In this document: piece after piece, positions 24,188-32,798 of the stretch
How positions within the stretch are numbered: the first letter of the stretch is position 1
Layout of the letters: every line of letters starts with the position of its first letter
NCBI GenBank assembly: GCA_945882415.1
Contig: CAMCWC010000010.1
Location: 62,001-126,000 of the forward strand
Reading direction: 5' to 3'
Origin: Chthonomonas calidirosea
GTDB lineage: Bacteria > Armatimonadota > Fimbriimonadia > Fimbriimonadales > Fimbriimonadaceae
Length of the DNA: 64,000 bases
Made by a program: the position numbers and the translations under genes
The notes under the pieces: model-generated
What the model was told of the DNA's origin: nothing
The model's database searches: none
What the model saw: only the letters and a program-made list of their open reading frames with translations

Positions 24188-25515
24188 CTCACTTCCTCCG
24201 TCTTATCCGCCATGACAACTTTCGTGCTGGTCACGTTGACTTGGTATTCGCCGATCGGCAAAACGTAGCCCGAGCCATCTGGCAACGGGACGATGTCGAC
24301 CAGCGTCCGATCTCCTCCGGTGAGGCTCCCAACAAGGGTCGCCTTACCCTTCGATTGAAGCGCCAGCGCGAACATTTCCGCTACTCCACGGGTGCTCGAA
24401 TCCACGAGCAGTTCGTACTTGGGTGCGGCAGGGTTTCCTTTTGCGACAACGAGGTTCGTTGGCTCGCTGCCGCGTGCAGTAACAAACTGTCCATAGGTTC
24501 CTTTCGGCGCGACCTTTTCAAGCACGGCTTTCAGCGATTCAAAATCACCGTGGGTGTTGTTTCGAAGATCGATACGAACCTTCGTCTTGCCTTGAAGTTC
24601 CTTCGCGATCCAAGCATCCGCGCCTTTCTGGAAGGCCAACCTCAGATCACCATTTGGAAGAACCGTCATCGGGCTCATCGCGGTCACGGACTTGGTGAGA
24701 TCGGTAGTGCGCTTCTCAGTCCCGCGCTCCCAGACCACCTTCACCTTTCCACTGGTGCCCGTAACCAGTCGCTCCATTGCGCGCATCGGCAACAGTGCTC
24801 TTTCGGTGCGCTCGCGCACTTCTTTGCGGACGAGGTTCAGCTGGCTATAGGTGATCTTCTTGGCTTTGAAGTCGTCTTGGGCCTTCTGGAATTTGATCAG
24901 CAGGTCGGTGTTCACAACCCAGTGGCTGTCGATTTCGTAGGCGACGTCTCCAATCTTGACCCCAGCTTTCGCTGCCGGACTACCTGGGATGACGTTCGAA
25001 ACCATGAGTCGAGGCACTCGGACGCGGGAGACGAGCGCCTCCTCCGCTGTACCTTCTGGAAGAGCGCCTTCAGAATCGGATGCCTTCGCGGCTTGCTTGT
25101 TTGCGGCGCCACGCATGACCATCACAACCTCGACGCCGATGCCTTCGTACTTTCCGGCTCGGGCGTTCTGGAAGCTCGCGAACTGCTTCTTGTCCAGGAA
25201 CATCGCCTTAGGGTCGTTAAGGCTGCCGATCATGCTTCGAATCGCGCCGGAAGCAAGTTTCTGATCGTCCGGAATGGGTTCGACGTACTCGCGCTTCAGG
25301 AGGCGCATGAGTTGGTAGAAATAGTCCCCAGCGGTGTAGCTCGCGCCGTTCGCATCGGTGGATGCGACCAAGCCAACGCCCGAGAAATTCGGCATTTCGG
25401 CTTCAGCCCGTCGGCCCAGGTCCACCCAATCTCGCAAGGCGGCCCCACCAACTGCGGTAAACGCAATAAGCGCCGTCCCTCCAAGCACAACGACCGTTCG
25501 ATTCATTCCTTTCAT
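24184..25515 (-). CDS. S41-family homologue with no catalytic residues (pseudoprotease)
   Basis: Same architecture as the gene after it: membrane anchor (VVVLGGTALIAFTAVGGAAL), helical N-region with SLNDPKAMF, PDZ (MVSNVIPGSPAAKAGVKIGDVAYEID) and an S41-like C-terminal domain. In the core, VDSSTRGVAEMFA aligns without gaps to DENSASAAEIFAG of the neighbour, so the nucleophile position is Gly, and GSLTGGDRTLVD aligns to GTHSYGKSSVQN, putting Asp at the catalytic Lys and Val at the Gln. An insertion of about 60 residues (FKAKKITYSQLNL...VRERTERALLP) sits in or after the PDZ domain. 443 residues. I infer a non-hydrolytic partner or adaptor for the active protease, translated first in the pair. 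Confidence 0.82.
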   Translation of the reverse strand: MKGMNRTVVVLGGTALIAFTAVGGAALRDWVDLGRRAEAEMPNFSGVGLVASTDANGASYTAGDYFYQLMRLLKREYVEPIPDDQKLASGAIRSMIGSLNDPKAMFLDKKQFASFQNARAGKYEGIGVEVVMVMRGAANKQAAKASDSEGALPEGTAEEALVSRVRVPRLMVSNVIPGSPAAKAGVKIGDVAYEIDSHWVVNTDLLIKFQKAQDDFKAKKITYSQLNLVRKEVRERTERALLPMRAMERLVTGTSGKVKVVWERGTEKRTTDLTKSVTAMSPMTVLPNGDLRLAFQKGADAWIAKELQGKTKVRIDLRNNTHGDFESLKAVLEKVAPKGTYGQFVTARGSEPTNLVVAKGNPAAPKYELLVDSSTRGVAEMFALALQSKGKATLVGSLTGGDRTLVDIVPLPDGSGYVLPIGEYQVNVTSTKVVMADKTEEVR

Positions 25516-25556
25516 GATATGCGACTTTCCGTGTCCGTAAGCCTATTACGCGTACT

Positions 25557-27887
25557 TCAGTCAGTAAGGTCCTTTGCGGCGGCGCGAATCCCGGCAAAGG
25601 GACTAGCTTTGAGCATTTTGACCGTGTCTGCAGGCAACGTGACTTTGCCAGCTTTACTGGCGCTGATTAACTGGAATTGGACGGCTGGATAGGCGTCGGT
25701 AAAGAGATTCTGAATTTCGTCTGCCGAAACCGGCCCAAGCTGCGCAAGTCCACGCAGGCCGTTTGCACGGACGCGCGAATCTGAATCCACGACCGCCAAA
25801 CGGAGCGCATCTCGGTGAGCCTCGGTCGGGGTGTTCGCAAGCGCAACCGAAATTGATAGCCGAACTCCGATGCTGTCGTCTTTGATTCCCCGGTAGCCGT
25901 CTTTTCGAAACTCCGGCACGTTCGACTGAATCAGTTTGAGACAGCTCTTCAATCGGACGGCATCCCACGGTTCATTCACCGCAGACCAGAGCAGCTTCCG
26001 CATCTGATACTCGTCATTCGGATCCGAAGCGTCGGTTACTATTGCCTTCAGCATCGGATCGACCTGGGTGATGTACGCCATTCGAATGATGCCTGCTTCT
26101 CGGCCTTTTAGCTTCGCAAGAGCCTTCAGACCGCCACGTCGCACAGCCGCTCTTCGATCTCCCAAGAGAACAGAAATATAGCCAGCTTCTTTCGGATCCA
26201 CGCCCTGAGCAACCACGAGGGCAGCCTCAACTCTGGCCGCGTCGGTGATTCCAAACTGCATGATGCGGCGCATTTCGGTCGGCGACGTGGCATCGGGTTC
26301 GGAAGCCAGACGTCGAACCGCGAGTTGAGCCACCCGACCCTCGATGCTCGATGCCGCCGAGGTCAAAGCAACGCGCAAAGTCGGACTGAGCGGCCGAGGC
26401 AGCGCCTGAATCGCGTTCATCGCCACTTCCTCTTCCGTATCCTTTAGCGCGGCAATGAAGATATCTTCTGGTGTCTCCGCGCCAAATTTCGTTGCGGCAG
26501 AAATCCTCTGATCAAGTTCGGACAGAGCGGGCTCGGGCAGGTTGGAAGTCGAAGTCGCCACGAGTTTGAAATCGGTCAATCGAACCTCGATCGGACGATT
26601 CTGAATCTTCCCTCTCAAGAACGCTCCCGGAGCCGGCCGAACAGCGATGCTGCTGATCAGGTCTAGCCCGAGGTCCTTGAGTGAAACTTGGACGGTTTGC
26701 CAGGTTCCATTTCGCTCGAACGGGACGGCTTGCCCAAGCTTATCGGTCGCTAGCCGGTCGCTTCCCAAAGTGACCGCCGTCGTACCGTTGAACCAAAGCG
26801 CCACCGGCTCAGGAGTGTCCTGCTTCACCGAAAAGGTTAAGGTCGGGGTTTGCTTCGGATCAATGCCACCGCCAGGCACGACGAGGGATGCTCCGCCGGT
26901 GCGTCCGACGCTCCGCTCGGTAATCGAAAGTACTTGTCCCTTTTCAGGATCTGTGACCAAACTTACCGCGGTATCGGCCGACCGCACGCCAAGCTCAACT
27001 CCGGCAGAACTCGGTACGTCAAACGCGGCCGGAACACCGGAAAACACCGCTAGCTGCTGCTCAATCGTGGGTTCATCAAACGAAAGAACCTTGGCCCATT
27101 CGGCTCCGGCTGGCCACTTGTTTGCGCCTTTTTGCACGCTCCAGAACAGCAACGTCTCACGGACTGCCTGGTCCAACTTGATCCCGAAAGAATGGGGACC
27201 GTAGTAGCCCAACGCAAAAGAAGGTGAATTCCAGATGCCGCCTAGCGGCGCAAACTGGCGCTCAAGGTTGGGCGCAAGAGCAGAGATCACAAACCCAACG
27301 TGGTAAGGACCACGGTATTGCTTGTCTTCCGCATCGAAACTGCCGCCGTTTGTCGCAACCTCAAGCTCGTTCCGCCAGGCTTCGGTTGGCAAACTTGCCA
27401 TGCCAGGTTGGAGGTCAACTCGCTCAATCTCTTCGCGGATTTCAACGTCGGGCTGAAAGTCAACATTCCCGTCCGTTGAAGCGGCAACCTGATTTTTCAG
27501 CCGTACAATTGCGGCCAGCGCTTCATTGACCTGGGCGTCTTCCATGTCCGCCCGACGCAGGCGCAAGGTGCCATCCGCGCTCGGCTGGAGCCCATCGACC
27601 CTCGGATAGATGATGAATTTGGCTCGAAGGACCGTCGCTCCGGCCTTAGGCAGCTTTCCGACCAACTGATCCGGTCGATCAAGGATGAAGATTCGTTGCG
27701 GTTCCCCTTTGAGGTCGCCCCAGCCGCTCCAGGCATCAATGGCCCCGTCATAGTCGAGGTTGGTAGTGGACGCATACGACACTTCGACGGTGCGTCCACC
27801 GATCTTTACGCTCACCGGAGCGGCTTGTTGAGGGTCCAGCACCCCCGGCATCAGGACCGAGGTCGCGAGGATTCCTATCAGATTCAT
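25557..27887 (-). CDS. Large secreted protein with C-terminal HEAT-like repeats
   Basis: 776 residues, short signal peptide (MNLIGILATSVLMPGVLDPQQA). Residues about 20-270: beta-rich with a tryptophan cluster (GAIDAWSGWGDL), reminiscent of DNRLRE-type structural modules. About 280-470: beta-sandwich with carbohydrate-binding-module-like strings (GQVLSITERSVGRTGGASLVVPGGG; ALWFNGTTAVTL). About 500-776: helical repeats with HEAT-like pairs (for example KALAKLKGREAGIIR, RANGLRGLAQLGPVSADE). It lies 42 nt upstream of the S41 pair in the same direction and 2 nt after the MTAP gene. Possibly a scaffold or substrate for that protease pair; no catalytic domain is recognisable. Confidence 0.72.
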   Translation of the reverse strand: MNLIGILATSVLMPGVLDPQQAAPVSVKIGGRTVEVSYASTTNLDYDGAIDAWSGWGDLKGEPQRIFILDRPDQLVGKLPKAGATVLRAKFIIYPRVDGLQPSADGTLRLRRADMEDAQVNEALAAIVRLKNQVAASTDGNVDFQPDVEIREEIERVDLQPGMASLPTEAWRNELEVATNGGSFDAEDKQYRGPYHVGFVISALAPNLERQFAPLGGIWNSPSFALGYYGPHSFGIKLDQAVRETLLFWSVQKGANKWPAGAEWAKVLSFDEPTIEQQLAVFSGVPAAFDVPSSAGVELGVRSADTAVSLVTDPEKGQVLSITERSVGRTGGASLVVPGGGIDPKQTPTLTFSVKQDTPEPVALWFNGTTAVTLGSDRLATDKLGQAVPFERNGTWQTVQVSLKDLGLDLISSIAVRPAPGAFLRGKIQNRPIEVRLTDFKLVATSTSNLPEPALSELDQRISAATKFGAETPEDIFIAALKDTEEEVAMNAIQALPRPLSPTLRVALTSAASSIEGRVAQLAVRRLASEPDATSPTEMRRIMQFGITDAARVEAALVVAQGVDPKEAGYISVLLGDRRAAVRRGGLKALAKLKGREAGIIRMAYITQVDPMLKAIVTDASDPNDEYQMRKLLWSAVNEPWDAVRLKSCLKLIQSNVPEFRKDGYRGIKDDSIGVRLSISVALANTPTEAHRDALRLAVVDSDSRVRANGLRGLAQLGPVSADEIQNLFTDAYPAVQFQLISASKAGKVTLPADTVKMLKASPFAGIRAAAKDLTD

Positions 27888-27888
27888 T

Positions 27889-28740
27889 TCATTCCCAGCT
27901 TTGGAAGATTCTCAAGTCGTCTGGACTTGTTGCGTGACCGTCGCCTCTCGTCCACTGCAGGCCTTCCTGCGTTCTGACGAGCGACAAGTCGGTCGGTATC
28001 TTCCCGATCAAATCTAACACCACGCGCTTGATTTTCTCCGAGTTTGACTGGAACACCTCAAGCACGCTGTGTGCGGTCACCGCATCGGCATCAGCATGAA
28101 CGCCGCTGTCGTAGTCGGTAATCAACGCAATATTTACTACGCCCATTCCCAGTTCGTGGCATAGGTACGCCTCCGGATATTGGGTCATGTTGATGACTTC
28201 CCAACCCTGATCGTGGAACCACTTGCTTTCGGACTTCGTGCTAAAACGCGGTCCTTGAATTACGACGACCGTTCCCTTTTCATGGCAAACGATCCCGTTT
28301 TCTCGAATGGCTTCCGCCGCCAGCTTTCGCAGTAGCGGGTGGTACATGTCCGCTGGAGACACGTGGGTGACGATCGGACCGTCGTAGAACGTGTCGCTTC
28401 GACCGTTCGTTCGGTCGACAAACTGATCGCACAAAACGAAGTGACCGGGCTCCACGTGACGCTGGAGCGAACCCGCGGCACAAGGGCTGATGATCGCCGC
28501 GCAGCCAATCGAGCGCATGGCCCAAACGTTGGCGCGGTAGTTGATCTTGTGCGGAGGAAGCGTGTGGTTTCGACCGTGGCGCGGAAGGAAGGCAACTTTA
28601 CGACCGTTGACCGTGGCAAGGAAAACGGAGTCGCTCGGCGCGCCATATGGGGTGTCGATCTTGACTTCGCGAACGTCCTCAAGCAGCTTGTAGAAACCCG
28701 AACCGCCAAAGACGCCGATCTCGGCTAATTCGCGCGCCAT
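27889..28740 (-). CDS. mtnP: S-methyl-5'-thioadenosine phosphorylase (MTAP)
   Basis: Splits methylthioadenosine into adenine and methylthioribose-1-phosphate in methionine salvage. Purine nucleoside phosphorylase fold class II: IGVFGGSGFYKLL (phosphate loop), LPRHGRNHTLPPHKINYRAN (highly conserved), SPCAAGSLQ, VVIQGPRFSTKSESKWF and INMTQYPEAYLCHELGM. 283 residues. The start overlaps the upstream lipoprotein stop by one base (TAATG). MTAP and PNPII are hard to separate by sequence; MTAP fits best because of the NHTLPPH region. It is an orphan within salvage genes here. Confidence 0.9.
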   Translation of the reverse strand: MARELAEIGVFGGSGFYKLLEDVREVKIDTPYGAPSDSVFLATVNGRKVAFLPRHGRNHTLPPHKINYRANVWAMRSIGCAAIISPCAAGSLQRHVEPGHFVLCDQFVDRTNGRSDTFYDGPIVTHVSPADMYHPLLRKLAAEAIRENGIVCHEKGTVVVIQGPRFSTKSESKWFHDQGWEVINMTQYPEAYLCHELGMGVVNIALITDYDSGVHADADAVTAHSVLEVFQSNSEKIKRVVLDLIGKIPTDLSLVRTQEGLQWTRGDGHATSPDDLRIFQSWE

Positions 28741-29642
28741 TACTTGCTCACCACTCGCTTGTGCAACTCGTCGATCAGCTTGTCCACGCGGTAACCACGT
28801 CGCGTGAGAACGTCTTCGTCGATCGGCACGATTCGCTTTTTCTGTACGGCCGATACGTTGGCGAACCGCTTGTCGTTGAGAATGATGTTGACCCGTTTGA
28901 GGGCATTGGTTCGGCTCTCGTCGTCCTTGTTCTCAACCCGCGGGAACGCCACAACGATCATGTCCGGATTATTTGCAATGAAAGCTTCGGGGCTCAACGC
29001 GACAAACTTGTCGGAGGCTGGGCCAACTGGTTCTCCACCCGCGCTCTTCACGATGTCGGCAAGAAATCCTTGGGTCCCAGCGATGTAGTGCTCTGCGCCA
29101 TCGCCGGCAAGAACAACCGCAACTTTCGGCTTCGGCTCGATCGCATCACCAAGAGCAGAATTCCGCGCAGCAAGGACCTTGTCCGCGTAAGTGTTGGCAC
29201 TGGTCTCCGACTCGGTTTCTGCACCGAGAAGGTAAAGCTGCTCTACAAAGGCTTCGACCGTCTTAGCGTCGATGACGAACGTCTTGAAGCCCATTCCCTT
29301 GATCTTCTCGACGTCCTGTTCGTTGTACAAATCAGCGTCGTAGACGACCAAATCTGGCTTGATCTGCGCGATCTTTTCGTAGTCGGGTTTTACCGAGGCA
29401 ACGATCGGAATGCTTTTAGCGATAACGGGGAAATCGTCGGCCGCTGTTCGACCTTTGAGAACGCCGGAGTAGTTAAACGAGCCAACGAGCTCTGTTGTGC
29501 TCGGGCTGAGGCTAACCACCGCCTTAAGCGGAGTCGCTCGCATCTTGCCACCTTGGGTGACCGGTGGAGCATCACACCCAAATACGAGAAGTAACGATAG
29601 GGCCGCAAGGGCCGCGGACAAACGACCGCGCATAGTCCTCAT
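28740..29642 (-). CDS. ABC substrate-binding lipoprotein, BtuF/iron-siderophore type
   Basis: Lipobox LLLVFGC with Cys near residue 22 of the start at ATG 29642, then a periplasmic binding protein of cluster A-II: VVSLSPSTTELV, YEKIAQIKPDLVVYDADLYN, FVIDAKTVEAFVEQL, and a long helix linking two lobes. The start is MRTMRGRLSAALAALSL; the frame extends eight codons upstream without support. Cargo could be cobalamin or ferric siderophore; no TonB receptor, permease or ATPase is close. One-base overlap with the MTAP gene indicates co-transcription. Confidence 0.85.
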   Translation of the reverse strand: MRTMRGRLSAALAALSLLLVFGCDAPPVTQGGKMRATPLKAVVSLSPSTTELVGSFNYSGVLKGRTAADDFPVIAKSIPIVASVKPDYEKIAQIKPDLVVYDADLYNEQDVEKIKGMGFKTFVIDAKTVEAFVEQLYLLGAETESETSANTYADKVLAARNSALGDAIEPKPKVAVVLAGDGAEHYIAGTQGFLADIVKSAGGEPVGPASDKFVALSPEAFIANNPDMIVVAFPRVENKDDESRTNALKRVNIILNDKRFANVSAVQKKRIVPIDEDVLTRRGYRVDKLIDELHKRVVSK

Positions 29643-29699
29643 TGTGGCGCAACCGTCTGGGCCCACGCACGACGTGAGCCCACAGAATTCAGGTTTTGA

Positions 29700-30548
29700 T
29701 CAATAGGTGACGTTAAGGCCCCAGAAGATGCGGCTTTTGCGAATAATTCCGAGACTCATCACGACATCACCGCGGCGCGGATCGTCTTCCGTTGAAAGCA
29801 GATACTTTGGATCCGACTTCTTGAGCGGTCCGAGGCTATAGGCAACCGCATAGTTGGTGTTGAACGTGTCGTTCTCGACCACCAGCTTCACTCGCGGCCC
29901 AATGCTCAGGCTAGCATTGCCAAAGAGTCCCGCAAACCGACGATCACCCTTTCCAAGGCTGACATGAATGCCTTGCTTGATCTCGTACGTTGCGACCACG
30001 TAGTACGACCGGCTGCTATCGTTGTCGCTCGGCTGACCCTGTCCGGCAGAACCGCCCGTTGAGAAAGCGTCTTGAACTCCAACGCTCACGCCGAGACCCT
30101 TCACTCCAAGGCCTTGAGGTCCGAACGAAGGTGCGTACTGCAGGTTCAAAACGCTGTCACCAACGCCGCTGTGGAGCATTCCGCTGATCGTGACCGCACC
30201 GTACGGCGACGGAATTCCGATCATTGCCTGACCGGTGCCATTTGCGTCGGAGGCATCCCGGGAGCCGTTCGGGAATCGAAGGGTTCGGTCGCGGCTCATA
30301 TTCGCAAAACCAAACGCGAAGTGATAGTCGGAAAGCGAGTAGCCGACGGGCGTCGAAATCCCCATTGCTCCCCACATACTGGGTTTCCCGAGCGAGTTGA
30401 CGCCAAAGAGTCCACCCGGCAGGCCCGACATGTTTCGGAACTGAGGGTACTGTCGCGCTCCGGAGAGTGGCTGCGCGAGAGCAGAACCTCCTACAACAAG
30501 AAAACCAAGGACGACGGCCGTCCGGACCAAAGGATTCGCTCGACGCAT
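29700..30548 (-). CDS. Predicted outer-membrane beta-barrel or surface protein, unknown
   Basis: 282 residues, signal peptide (TAVVLGFLVVGGSALAQ). The body alternates Gly/aromatic and Ser/Asn-rich strands (YHFAFGFANMSRDRTL, VSVGVQDAFSTGG, SYYVVATYEIKQGIHVSLGKGD, FWGLNVTY end), as in outer-membrane barrels with an aromatic C-terminal residue (Tyr). A TATACT (minus strand, + positions 30556-30561) ends 7 nt before the ATG, so the transcript may have almost no leader; no -35 is convincing. Precise family not recognised. Confidence 0.55.
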   Translation of the reverse strand: MRRANPLVRTAVVLGFLVVGGSALAQPLSGARQYPQFRNMSGLPGGLFGVNSLGKPSMWGAMGISTPVGYSLSDYHFAFGFANMSRDRTLRFPNGSRDASDANGTGQAMIGIPSPYGAVTISGMLHSGVGDSVLNLQYAPSFGPQGLGVKGLGVSVGVQDAFSTGGSAGQGQPSDNDSSRSYYVVATYEIKQGIHVSLGKGDRRFAGLFGNASLSIGPRVKLVVENDTFNTNYAVAYSLGPLKKSDPKYLLSTEDDPRRGDVVMSLGIIRKSRIFWGLNVTY

Positions 30549-30616
30549 GGGTCCCAGTATAGAACGATGCCGACGACGCGGTGTGCTTTATCGGTCTGGT
30601 ACATTTAAGAACACGC

Positions 30617-30692
30617 AGGGGTGTAGCTCAGTTGGTAGAGTCCTGGTCTCCAAAACCAGTTGTCGCGGGTTCGAGTCCTGTCGCCCCTGCCA
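30617..30692 (+). tRNA. tRNA-Trp (anticodon CCA)
   Basis: 76 nt with encoded CCA end (30690-30692). Acceptor AGGGGTG pairs with CGCCCCT (one G-U), D-arm GCTC/GAGT, anticodon arm CTGGT-CTCCAAA-ACCAG giving CCA, T-arm GCGGG/CCTGT with TTCGAGT loop. The structure and identity elements follow the E. coli tRNA-Trp pattern closely. Confidence 0.95.
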
Positions 30693-30732
30693 AATCTTTC
30701 AAGCGCTTGACTCGTGAGTCAAACTTTCCGGC

Positions 30733-31479
30733 TCACTTAATCAAGCTGCATAGGCGAATTGCCGCAACCTTAAGATTCTCGGTCGGCCGCTCTCCCATGA
30801 GGAAAACCGTGTAGTTTGGCTTGTACCAACCGATGCAGTTCGCCTTACCGACGTGCCCAACCATGTACTTGCCGTCTTCGCCAGACGGGGTCATTCCGGT
30901 CAATGGCACTTGTCCTTCAACCGCAATCAAGACAATCTGGCCCTCGCCGTCTTTAATCCAGTGTCGCTCGACCATCTTGCCGCCAGACAACCCTTTCTCC
31001 ATGGCCAGTAGCTCGAGCCGGTCTGGTCGAGTTGCTTCACCCGCGAAGTCAAAGACGCCTTCAACCCATCGCTGAACTTCGGCCGGTGTTGAGGTCTGCT
31101 GGCGATTGGGAACGAATCCCGCCATCATTTCCGTGATTGCCGTGCCGTTCGGGTTCGAATTGCCATTCAGACGCTGCCAGCCGCCGCCGACCACGATCAT
31201 CAGAATGAGCGACGCACAGAGCGCCCAGGCATAGCGAGACACAAAACTTTCGGTTCGGCGAGCGCTTTCAATCTCGACGATGCGCCCCTTACATTTCTTC
31301 CAGGCATCTTCGCATTCCATGCCGTAATTGAGGTTCACCATGGCCGACTTCTGGGCCTGAACCAGGGCAACTTGTTTACGAAGCTCGGCATCCTGACTCA
31401 TCAGGGCTTCAAATGCCGTCTTCTCTTCCGGGCTAAGTTCCCGGTCTACGTAGGCGTGTAGCGTTTCCACGTCTCTCAT
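30733..31479 (-). CDS. Anti-sigma factor-like membrane protein
   Basis: Overlaps the ECF sigma gene by 4 nt and lies downstream of it, the usual position for its anti-sigma. 248 residues: a cytosolic N-terminal helical domain (RDVETLHAYVDRELSPEEKTAFEALMSQDAELRKQV, the typical anti-sigma opening), a single transmembrane helix (about 83-101), and an extracytoplasmic sensor domain of about 140 residues (MVERHWIKDGEGQIVLIAVEGQVPL). The HxxxCxxC zinc motif of ZAS anti-sigmas is absent; only an isolated Cys pair (MECEDAWKKCK) occurs. It ends 41 nt from the tRNA, which is on the opposite strand. Confidence 0.8.
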   Translation of the reverse strand: MRDVETLHAYVDRELSPEEKTAFEALMSQDAELRKQVALVQAQKSAMVNLNYGMECEDAWKKCKGRIVEIESARRTESFVSRYAWALCASLILMIVVGGGWQRLNGNSNPNGTAITEMMAGFVPNRQQTSTPAEVQRWVEGVFDFAGEATRPDRLELLAMEKGLSGGKMVERHWIKDGEGQIVLIAVEGQVPLTGMTPSGEDGKYMVGHVGKANCIGWYKPNYTVFLMGERPTENLKVAAIRLCSLIK

Positions 31480-32042
31480 TCGATCTCCATTCCTTCTTTA
31501 ACGATGCCTTCACGAAGGGCATATTCTGCCAGGGCGGTTCGGAGCAGAGCGCGACCTCGTGCCAGTCGAGATCGGACGGTGCCGATAGGCACATCCGTCG
31601 CGTCGGCAATCTCTTGATAGCTCAGCCCTTCAATGTCGCTCAAAATTACAGTAATCCTAAAATCTGCTGGGACCTTTGAAAGTGCTTCTTCGACTTCCGC
31701 CCCAAGTGCTTCATCAAAAAGCGCCCGATCTGGAAGGACCGTTTCCGCTGCCGTAGGTTCAACTGCTCCATCTTCATCAAGCGAACCCATATGTGGGCCC
31801 CGCTGTTGACGACGGTATTTGTTGATGTACAGATTCGTTACTATTCGCAACAGCCAAGCCTTGAAGTTCGTTCCATCAAATCGATCGAACGCCTCGTAGG
31901 CTCGCACGATGGCTTCTTGGCAAAGGTCTTCCGCTTCCTCACGAGATCTGGTGAGGCGAAGTGCGGTGCCGAAGACAGACGGAAAGACACTTTCAGCGTA
32001 GCGTTCGAATGCGTCCCGTTTATCCCGTCTGCCGAAGAGCAT
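31476..32042 (-). CDS. ECF-subfamily RNA polymerase sigma factor
   Basis: 188 residues from ATG 32042 (MLFGRRDKRDAFERY). Region 2: TRSREEAEDLCQEAIVRAYEAFDRFDGTNFKAWLLRIVTNLYINKYRR (DNA and core binding). Region 4: LPDRALFDEALG linker, then VPADFRITVILSDIEGLSYQEIADATDVPIGTVRSRLARGRALLR with a helix-turn-helix. The frame is open 36 bases upstream, from a GTG at 32078. Co-transcribed with its putative anti-sigma. The start here and the overlapping partner argue for a membrane-signalled sigma; regulon unknown. Confidence 0.92.
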   Translation of the reverse strand: MLFGRRDKRDAFERYAESVFPSVFGTALRLTRSREEAEDLCQEAIVRAYEAFDRFDGTNFKAWLLRIVTNLYINKYRRQQRGPHMGSLDEDGAVEPTAAETVLPDRALFDEALGAEVEEALSKVPADFRITVILSDIEGLSYQEIADATDVPIGTVRSRLARGRALLRTALAEYALREGIVKEGMEIE

Positions 32043-32084
32043 TAATCGGCGGGAGAATACCCCTGCCCTACAGGCCACTTGGGA

Positions 32085-32792
32085 CTACAGGAGCCGATAC
32101 AAAAATGCCGCACTTGCGGCCCGAGGCATTTCTGGTAGCGGTTTGCCGCGGGGTTGCTCGGCCAGCCGCCCAACTTCGATTTGGAACTGCTGGTCCTCCG
32201 CTAAGAATTTTTCAACGTAAGCGCGGGCCGCCTTTCGTCCACACTCGGCAAGCAACAGCTCAATTGCCGTTCCGTGACCGATCAACGGCAAACCTGCGCC
32301 CATCAAGTTCGCTTCTAACTGTTCAGGATCCTCAAACTCGGCGAACCAGGGGATTGCCGTGGCTTGGATATGGGAGAGGAGTTCCGCATACTCGTACGTC
32401 CGGCCCTTGCACCACCAAACAAAGTATGAAGGCGGAAGTTCGAGTGCACCGATATCCGATGAGGCCACCAGGATAGGCGCGGCACTGGCCGGAGTCCAAT
32501 ACTTTTCTCGAACGGCGCGAATGTTGCGGTGGCAAAGATGGATGCGCAGGCGCACGGGAATCGCCGCAGCCTCGGTCTCATTCACGTCAAGCAGAATTTC
32601 GCAAATCCAGTCGTCTCGTCGCCGTTCGAACTGCGGAAGACCGCCGTTGTGAAAGAGCCTAAAGCCCGATTGCCAGAGCCCACCGGCAATGAAATGGCTT
32701 GCGCCCTGACGAATCTTGGGAATGGGAGCCAAAGGCGAGCCCGGCTCGAACTCGCGTTGCCACTCGTCTGCGTGCCGGTAGGTTTTCCGCAT
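32085..32792 (-). CDS. Conserved-looking hypothetical protein
   Basis: 235 residues with no family that I recognise. Features: a Trp/Arg-rich start (MRKTYRHADEWQREFEP), a central WWCKGRTYEYAELLSHIQ stretch that could be a small alpha-helical domain, and no signal peptide or membrane helix, so cytosolic. Composition and codon use match the neighbours. It lies 6 nt from the cyclase-like gene upstream and 42 nt from the sigma gene downstream. Possibly one transcript with both. Confidence 0.6.
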   Translation of the reverse strand: MRKTYRHADEWQREFEPGSPLAPIPKIRQGASHFIAGGLWQSGFRLFHNGGLPQFERRRDDWICEILLDVNETEAAAIPVRLRIHLCHRNIRAVREKYWTPASAAPILVASSDIGALELPPSYFVWWCKGRTYEYAELLSHIQATAIPWFAEFEDPEQLEANLMGAGLPLIGHGTAIELLLAECGRKAARAYVEKFLAEDQQFQIEVGRLAEQPRGKPLPEMPRAASAAFLYRLL

Positions 32793-32798
32793 GGAAAA

